From the NCBI RefSeq assembly GCF_921293095.1, contig NC_060247.1, forward strand, positions 56,827,111 through 56,891,110: a stretch of DNA of 64,000 bases. Reading direction: 5' to 3'. A program made the translations under genes and the position numbers. The notes below the pieces were generated by a model that searched no databases, was not told where the DNA came from, and saw only the letters and a program-made list of their open reading frames with translations. This document shows, in pieces, positions 57,874-64,000 of the stretch (position 1 is its first letter; the number at the start of each line of letters is the position of its first letter). This DNA is from Ischnura elegans (lineage: Eukaryota > Arthropoda > Insecta > Odonata > Coenagrionidae).

Positions 57874-58188
57874 GAACTAACTCATAGCATTACATAGCTT
57901 TTACTCGAAATAGGCTGGGAGATGCCTAAGAGTCAGCTAGACTTCAATGCAGATTCCTTTCAGAATGGTGTGGAGAACTGCATGTTTGAACCACTATATT
58001 TCCAGTTTTCACGGAAAGAATGAAGTATGAGATATTTTGGTGGGGGAGTAATTTTTTCCTCCAGAAAATAATACCATAATAAATACTAGGTCTAGGTCTT
58101 AGTGAAATCTCTCACAAAGCGAACTAAAATACTTCTCATTCCTTGGCCATAAGTTTTCTCTTTCAGGTTAACGACTGGTATTCTAACA

Positions 58189-58524
58189 CAGAACCGGAAC
58201 TAAGAGTTTGGTAAGGGGGACAAAGATCAATTTGCTGGTCCCCTCCCCTTATTCCCCCTCCCACCTTCCCACTCTCCACCTTTTAAATATAAAACATCCG
58301 TAAGTTATTTTTTTGAGATGCGGTAATTGAAATTACGCACCATATGTTTGCTAATAAGAAGTTTTATTAATATTATTTTTTTATATTTTACATTAATAAT
58401 TATGTTAAGTAATTTAGTTGGAAAAATTAAATAACTTTAAAATAAACTTTTTGAATTTTCCCGCCCTCAGAAATGTGACTCCCAGGGCACGTACCCCATC
58501 TTCCCCACCCTAGTTCTGGGCCTG
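58189..58524. mobile_element. hAT MITE with CAG..CCGGAACTA ends
   Basis: Left CAGAACCGGAACTAAG and right CTAGTTCTGGGCCTG are inverted. Flanks TTCTAACA and TCCTAGCA agree at 6 of 8, both differences being transitions. A related left terminus CAGGCCCGGAACTAAGG occurs alone at 60471. Confidence 0.7.
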
Positions 58525-58826
58525 TCCTAGCACCTCCCGCCACATGCTTATTGAGGCGGGTTGCGGGATAGTGTGTATAAAGATGTAGCTTTAGGAATAA
58601 ATCCAGTGTTCAGTGGTTGAAAATTTGTTAAAATTGCATTTTTCGAAATTTTGAGCTGGAGGAAGTTTCTTGAGTTGAAAGGAAAGTGGAACTTTCGTGT
58701 TCTATAATATTCATTCCCACATGCGCCGAGGAATAACATTATACCTTGTCAGTGTGGAGTGATTACCTTTCTAACACAGCATTCGAACGAAGGGCGCTGT
58801 AAGCGTGATTGAAGAATCCCATTGTG

Positions 58827-59324
58827 CTGGGGCAGATCCAGGATTCCTTTCTGAGGGGGGCACAAGCAAGGCCGCATCCAAGATTTTGTTCTGGGGGGCA
58901 CAAGGATACCTCGTAATACAAAACAAACGCAGTATTCAAAATCTTGCATATTTTTTAAGGGTTTGGGGGGGGGGGGGCACGTGTCCCCGTGCCCAGTGGC
59001 GCAGCGAGGGGGGGTTTTGGAGGTTAAAACCCCCCCCAGAGCTCAGAGAAATTTTAAGTTTAATCCATTATACTTAATTGGATTGATATTACTAATAGAA
59101 TAGTTTAAGGATTTATGAAATATCCCTCAGAAAGCCGTAAAAACTCACCATTTTGAACCATCTATCTTAAAATTCCGCAAGTTATTAATATCTCGCCTAC
59201 CGCTTATCCTGGTAGGTATTCCATACACCCACACACCCCGGTATTAGTCGCACCTAACCCCCCCCAGAATTAATTCCTAGCTGCGCCCCTGCCCGTGCCC
59301 CCCCCCCCCCTAGATCTGCCTATG
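58827..59324. mobile_element. hAT MITE (outer), interrupted by another hAT MITE
   Basis: Termini CTGGGGCAGATCCAGG and GGGGGGTAGATCTGCC-like CTAGATCTGCCTATG are inverted, and a perfect 8-bp duplication CCATTGTG flanks them (58819-58826 and 59325-59332). The element is split by the insertion at 58994-59291; without it and its duplication it measures about 192 bp. Confidence 0.8.
58994..59291 (+). mobile_element. hAT MITE, subfamily B, copy 3 (nested)
   Basis: CAGTGGCGCAGC at the left and GCTGCGCCCCTG at the right are inverted at 11 of 12. The perfect 8-bp duplication CCCGTGCC (58986-58993 and 59292-59299) lies in the poly-C part of the outer element. Interior blocks match the copies at 28310 and 57262. 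Confidence 0.92.
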
Positions 59325-59339
59325 CCATTGTGTCTGTGC

Positions 59340-61247
59340 GTAGTGGTAATGAGAGAACAGTGCGCCCTTACAGCGGATGCACCATCTTCTATGTGAATTG
59401 CCGGCGACGTAGTATTTTTCCGGCCCGGCAGCCGCGTGAGTGAAAGAATGAGAGCTGGTAATGGTGCTTGGGAAGGGTTTTGAACTAGGGAAAAGTTAGT
59501 CTGGGAAGATTCGTAAAAAAATTGAATCGAGTTGTTTTGAAAGGGAAGCCCTTGATGATAGGCGGAGCGGAGAATGCTTAAGAGGACGAGCGACTCCTGA
59601 TTTCTCGGAGACCAAAAATAAAATGTCACATAAAAGCAGTCCATGTACACTTTTTAAGGCCACGTTGCCTTCCATTGTTCTTTCTTTCACTCTTCCAATG
59701 TGATTTCACTGCCACTGGGTTTATGCACTCCCGATAGGATACTTACTACATTTTCTCTGGAAAAATGAGTCTCAGTAGTTTTTAAGCGAAATAAGTCAAC
59801 ATTATGGAGCCATTTGCGGGTATTCTGCGGGTAACGGATATCCCAAAATTATTTTATGGCCGAAAAAACTGTCCTGATGCCTCCTTTTGCTCATCCTCCA
59901 TGCAGCTCGAAAAACTAAAAATATCGATTTTAATTTATAGCAGAATTTCGATACTATCATGGAGTAAGTATTACTTTCTCTATGATAAGTACTATAACCG
60001 GAAAAAATAAAAAATAGCGGGGGAGGGTCCGGACCTCCCGGACCCTCCCTCTCTCGCTACGCCACTGGTCCCAACGGCCTCAATCCTCAACCGTGCCTGT
60101 ATACAATAACCCCTCCTCACATCTTATTCTTTCACGCCTAAATATCTCTGAATAGAGATATCGTGCGTGCTGTTTTGATTCAGCTCAGAAACGCATCGCG
60201 TCAACTTTCCCGTTTGCATCGCGCGATGCGCTCGTTAGCTCCGAGGAGCAAGCGTGACAAAAACAAGAGGGCAGTGCTCCTCAATGCTGGGGTAAACAGT
60301 CAACCTACGCGTTCACTTGCAATTTCACCATTACGACGAAATCGCTAAATTTCCTCTGAAATTCAAAGGCATTCTTGAAAATCCATTGTCACTGTAAATT
60401 TATTTCTTTCCCGCAGTGACTCACTTTAGTGCATCACCCCGAAGGTTATTTTGGATAAGTGAGGGTAGAGCAGGCCCGGAACTAAGGCGTCACAAGGGCT
60501 ATTCCCAGCCTTCATACTTAGCCGTCGCATTTTCGCGCGCTTGAAAATTTTCTCTTTTCATTTAATCGCGAAAAATAGATATCGTAATTTAAAAATCTAA
60601 AAGCATGAAATACGTACTCTAGGAGTATTAAAATTTCGATTTAGGCAGTAAAAAAATAGGAAACCACCCTATTGGAGCTCTTAACTCTGGAGTTTATGTA
60701 GTTTAAATATGCGTTTTCGACCTAAGCATCATCAGTAATTTTGGTTCCTATTGGCATTTGCTATTCAGTTTGCTTTGTATTCAGGCAATCGCTATGCTAT
60801 TAATTTGTTATCATTTCTATATTCAAAATTTCGTGAGAGGAATTATCTCCACCTTGTATGTGACTTCGGTGTTTAACCACCCCTTCCATTCCGGGGCAGT
60901 AAATCAAGTTATCCCCGTACTAAATTTGTTAGTCCCTTGAAAATGGCAGTGAAATGCTGGAAACAGTTGGGTAATGAATCATTCTGGAATGGCACAATCT
61001 AATTTTCAATTGTCGTGTGTAGAAGGCAATAATCTGAATCTGGAGATGACCCCGCGGTGGTCGGGAGGAGGGGAAGAGTGTATAGGGCGTTGTGGCCTAG
61101 GCAAAGGGCGTGAATGTGGCATTCACCTTGGGCGCCGATGCGAGGCATGAAGTCCCTATTAAAGCAGCCGTCCTCTGCTACCTTTCCCTCTCGTTCCTCG
61201 CGACGCCATCCGACGAGGCCAAACAAGACGCCCACCACGCGAGAAAC
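59340..61247. other. Intergenic DNA with transposon ends
   Basis: No gene is seen. Isolated hAT-like termini occur: GCTACGCCACTG ending at about 60067, preceded by GGTCCGG/CCGGACC pairing, and CAGGCCCGGAACTAAGG at 60471. A minus-strand CTGATGATG-GTCGAAAACGC motif (about 60700-60733) recalls the hammerhead-like motifs of NOMO introns. GC content rises toward 61.0-61.4 kb, consistent with the promoter of the next gene. Confidence 0.4.
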
Positions 61248-63048
61248 ATGACGCCCGCCATCCTTCTGTGCCTCGTCGCCGCGTCCTCAACCCTCCTGCC
61301 GGGCACGTCTGCGGAATCAGACGTCCACGAGATTGACCTCCAGCCGCTGAGGGACTCTCGCATCTTCGCCATAGGTTAGTAAGGTCAACGGCGTCAGAAG
61401 TGGGGGATAGTGGGAACCAAGGGGATTGCATAGATGAGGCCCAATTCTATCCCATAGAAGGCTGATTTTTGTTGCCACCTCGGTCGCATTTTAATCGGTT
61501 CTCAAAAATGTCTGCAGCGCGGTGATGAGATGACAATGCGATCCACATGTTTATAATATTTTGCATTTTAATATTTGTAATTGCGAGAAATAGCATTGCA
61601 AAGTAATGAATTTCATAGATCACATAATTATTTGTATAACTTTCGGTTAATATACTTAATTATCCTTAATTATACTCCGCGAAACTCGGATTAATGTGTC
61701 TGTCAGCGACGCGAGTGGCGACTTTTGTAAGCCCATTAAATGCGCGGTGTTTGGCAGAACATTTATAGGCCGATTTAGGGGATCCTCTTTTGTAATATTC
61801 GTGGTGGGGACCGAAGTTCACCCTGAATTTGTCCTAGGTCCTTTTCAGAATGGCTCATCCGAGCTGAGCAGATTTTCAGTGCTTAGCAAGACAAGCGCGT
61901 CTGAACTGCGGAAAAATTACCCAAGATTGCCTCGGTCGCGAGTGTACCTACGAACTGCGCATCTTAGCGCTAACCGAACCGACCTCCAATATCTCTTAAT
62001 TCTCGTGGTAGGATGTGGCCACGGAAGGAGGACTACTTCTACTCTAATTATGCGAAATCCACTCTCCTATGACATAGTTAGGGGCCTGACCCTGAGCGGT
62101 GGCCATGTCAATAATTTACATGTTAATTGTAATTTATGATACAACTTATTTGAATACGAATTGAAAATTTTTCCTGATTGAAGTATTCCCTTCAGTCAAT
62201 GAACTCACATTTGTATTTCTTGTACTAGTTGATATTTCTAAATTCAGTCTTAAGTGCCGTATAAAATTCTCAAGGTAATATCCTATTCCGAACATCGATG
62301 ATAAATTTATGTCATTAAGCAATATATATTTAGGCCCATTGTTTTTTCCACTTTCTTCTATTTACTCCACTTTTACCTTTAATTTTCACTTTTAGGGCCA
62401 TAGCGACTCCAATTCACGATTTATTAGTTATTTTATGGGATTTGATGCAGATTTAGGCAAATAAAAAACAATTTTTCTTTGTTATCGAATGTAAACTTGA
62501 TTTACTGTAAAGCTGCTAAACCAGAATAATTCACTATCAAGGCCAAAATTTCTTAGCGATAAATTTGCCTAAATTTTGGCATGGGGGAACTTGTGTTGCA
62601 ATCACGTGCTTCATTGGTTCCATAAGTAGATATGATTTAGTTTATGCCTCCTTGCCATTATGTATGGTCTTCATAACGTTCTATTTTTCTATCTTTAATC
62701 ATCTGTAAATGGTATTTTTTTTAAATCTCAACACACGTTTTATGTTAAATATTATTGGGAGAGATGGAGTGGACTGTGATTAATTCAATGCAACTATTTA
62801 TATCCATTATTTCTCAAGATTTTGGCAACACGACCACATCCCTGGCCAGCCTCAGTGCCTGGAGCTCACTGATTGCTATCAAAGCAAAGATAGCGGTGAT
62901 AATAGCGATATTTTGGGCCCTGGCATCCCTCTTCCACAAATATGTTGGATCAGTGAGTCTGTGCCGAACAGCTCCCGGGTATCTTCATAGCGATCATCAT
63001 TCCATCGGAGACTTGTACGGAAGCGCTGCATATGCCCATCCTTACCAG
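61248..63048 (+). CDS. Small secreted/membrane protein, function unknown (3' end probably beyond the window)
   Basis: Two exons fit: 61248-61374 and 62819-63048, with GT-AG borders and matching phase (G | AT...), 119 codons so far. A further donor (CAG|GTGAGT) at 63049 implies more exons downstream. The first 22 residues (MTPAILLCLVAASSTLLPGT) are a clear signal peptide. An acidic stretch SDVHEIDLQPLRDSRIFAID follows, then a hydrophobic helix IAIKAKIAVIIAIFWALASL and a His/Tyr/Gly-containing tail (HSDHHSIGDLYGSAAYAHPY). The layout signal peptide, short linker, AKIAVI-type helix, then His/Tyr/Gly tail recalls insect cuticle-associated secreted families such as Osiris, but I cannot assign it. 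Exon 1 is GC-rich. An in-frame ATG at 61110 would add 46 residues and bury the signal peptide, so 61248 is preferred. Confidence 0.6.
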
Positions 63049-64000
63049 GTGAGTAGATAGAATAAGGTATTAATCATACTTGATGGAGGAAAGTGGCTAG
63101 AGGACGAAAAGTTTCTAATAATCTTACCAGGTGGATTTGTATGGGAATTTCAATATTACACAAGTTCTTTTACATCAACTGTGAAGTTTCGCCAGGTTGT
63201 GGGAGATTTTTAAAAAATCAAATTTTCTAACAAAAGCAATATTTTAAATGGATTACATAAAATTTTTTACAAACTGAAGAAAAATAACTCAAAGTTGAGT
63301 TAGGAACGATTAAATTGTGAACCCCTAAATTTTCTCTGTCTAAACGTTTTAGTATTGATAAAGCCATCCCCCCTTCCTTTGAGGTGACATCAATGAAGGA
63401 GGATGAATGTTTTACATTCAGATTAAGGACTTCAAACAGCAACATATCATCGTGTAGCACTCTTGGGTAGGAATGGAATAGGATTGTTTTTAACGGCTGA
63501 ATGGTAATGTACTCTTAATTTCAAGGTTTATTGCAAGTGCATTTCGTAATGGTGACGAGCGGCGGTGCTCATTACAAGTTATGATGGAAAGTGATGCAAA
63601 GCGTAGTATTTTTGGTTCGAATGGGTTGAAATCTGAAATGTAAATTGATGAATTTGGTGCGTGTTATTTCAAGGGAAATAGTTTTATATTTGGCTATTTC
63701 CGTACGTTGAAATAAGTACATGCTGATGCAGTTATTCTTGAAATTACTAAGTCGTATAATAAATCGTCTAGTATCGCACCGATAACTAATTTTATCGAAT
63801 CGTCTCTCGAACTAGACCAAATATGTATTTGTAAAATAGGATAGGGCTATTTTGAGTTGAGACGCGTGTCAGCTATGACGAAGAACTTCGTAATTTAGTG
63901 AAATTACCTCGAGTGAATTAAATGATTAGGAAACTCAAAACAATTTTAAATAAAGCATGAATTCACCAGTTAACGAATATTTACTTGAAAATTTCATTAC
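63049..64000. other. Right edge, no further exon recognised
   Basis: AT-rich and presumably intronic to the gene starting at 61248. An acceptor-like ATTCAG at about 63420 is followed by an 11-codon open stretch and a stop, which is too little to call an exon. Confidence 0.35.

Noticed and set aside
61110-61247. Upstream in-frame ATG for the right-end gene
   Set aside because: It would place 46 extra residues before a clear signal peptide; 61248 is the better start.
1-64000. CRISPR arrays, bacterial operons, LTR/retroviral or Polinton-type elements
   Set aside because: No regularly spaced repeats, no bacterial gene structure, and no integrase, protease, capsid or envelope-like signature was recognised by eye.

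Overview
The window is eukaryotic nuclear DNA. Its spliced genes, insect-style coding sequence, long AT-rich introns and heavy load of cut-and-paste transposon remnants point to an arthropod, most likely an insect. The species cannot be fixed from the sequence. All four protein genes I can support lie on the + strand. (1) UQCRB, the 14 kDa subunit of mitochondrial complex III, has 4 exons (2944-3536). (2) SNX17, a PX-FERM endosomal sorting nexin, has 9 exons (11198-24299) and encodes 562 aa. (3) NOMO, the nodal modulator / ER translocon-associated protein, has 16 exons (29068-55075) and encodes 1,233 aa. (4) A small secreted or membrane protein gene of unknown function begins at 61248 and probably runs off the right edge. 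Every exon junction I joined for genes 1-3 keeps the reading frame, and the predicted proteins run end to end along the known families.

Layout: 1-2.9 kb is gene-poor and carries one SINE fragment. UQCRB has a compact promoter with a perfect DREF-type TATCGATA palindrome. From 3.6 to 11.2 kb there is no gene, only a decayed LINE, an internally deleted Tigger/pogo element and two hAT MITEs. SNX17 introns hold a nest of elements around 12.7-13.8 kb, a LINE tail, SINEs and MITEs. The 24.3-29.1 kb gap has a THAP-like remnant, a piggyBac-type MITE (TTAA at both ends) and a hAT MITE with perfect 8-bp target duplication. NOMO introns hold a 2.5-kb antisense LINE, a 1.36-kb pogo-like element, foldback MITEs, SINEs and several hammerhead-ribozyme-like motifs. 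From 55.3 to 61.2 kb there is a dense MITE graveyard, including one hAT element inserted in another, both with perfect 8-bp duplications.

The three named genes are housekeeping genes of different compartments (mitochondrial respiration, endosomal recycling, ER membrane-protein biogenesis), and nothing suggests they act together. I found no CRISPR array, operon, canonical tRNA or rRNA, and recognised no LTR, retroviral or Polinton-type element. The least routine observations are the hammerhead-like RNA folds (30961-31079 and 30179-30221), the nested transposons with readable insertion order, and the unidentified gene at the right end.
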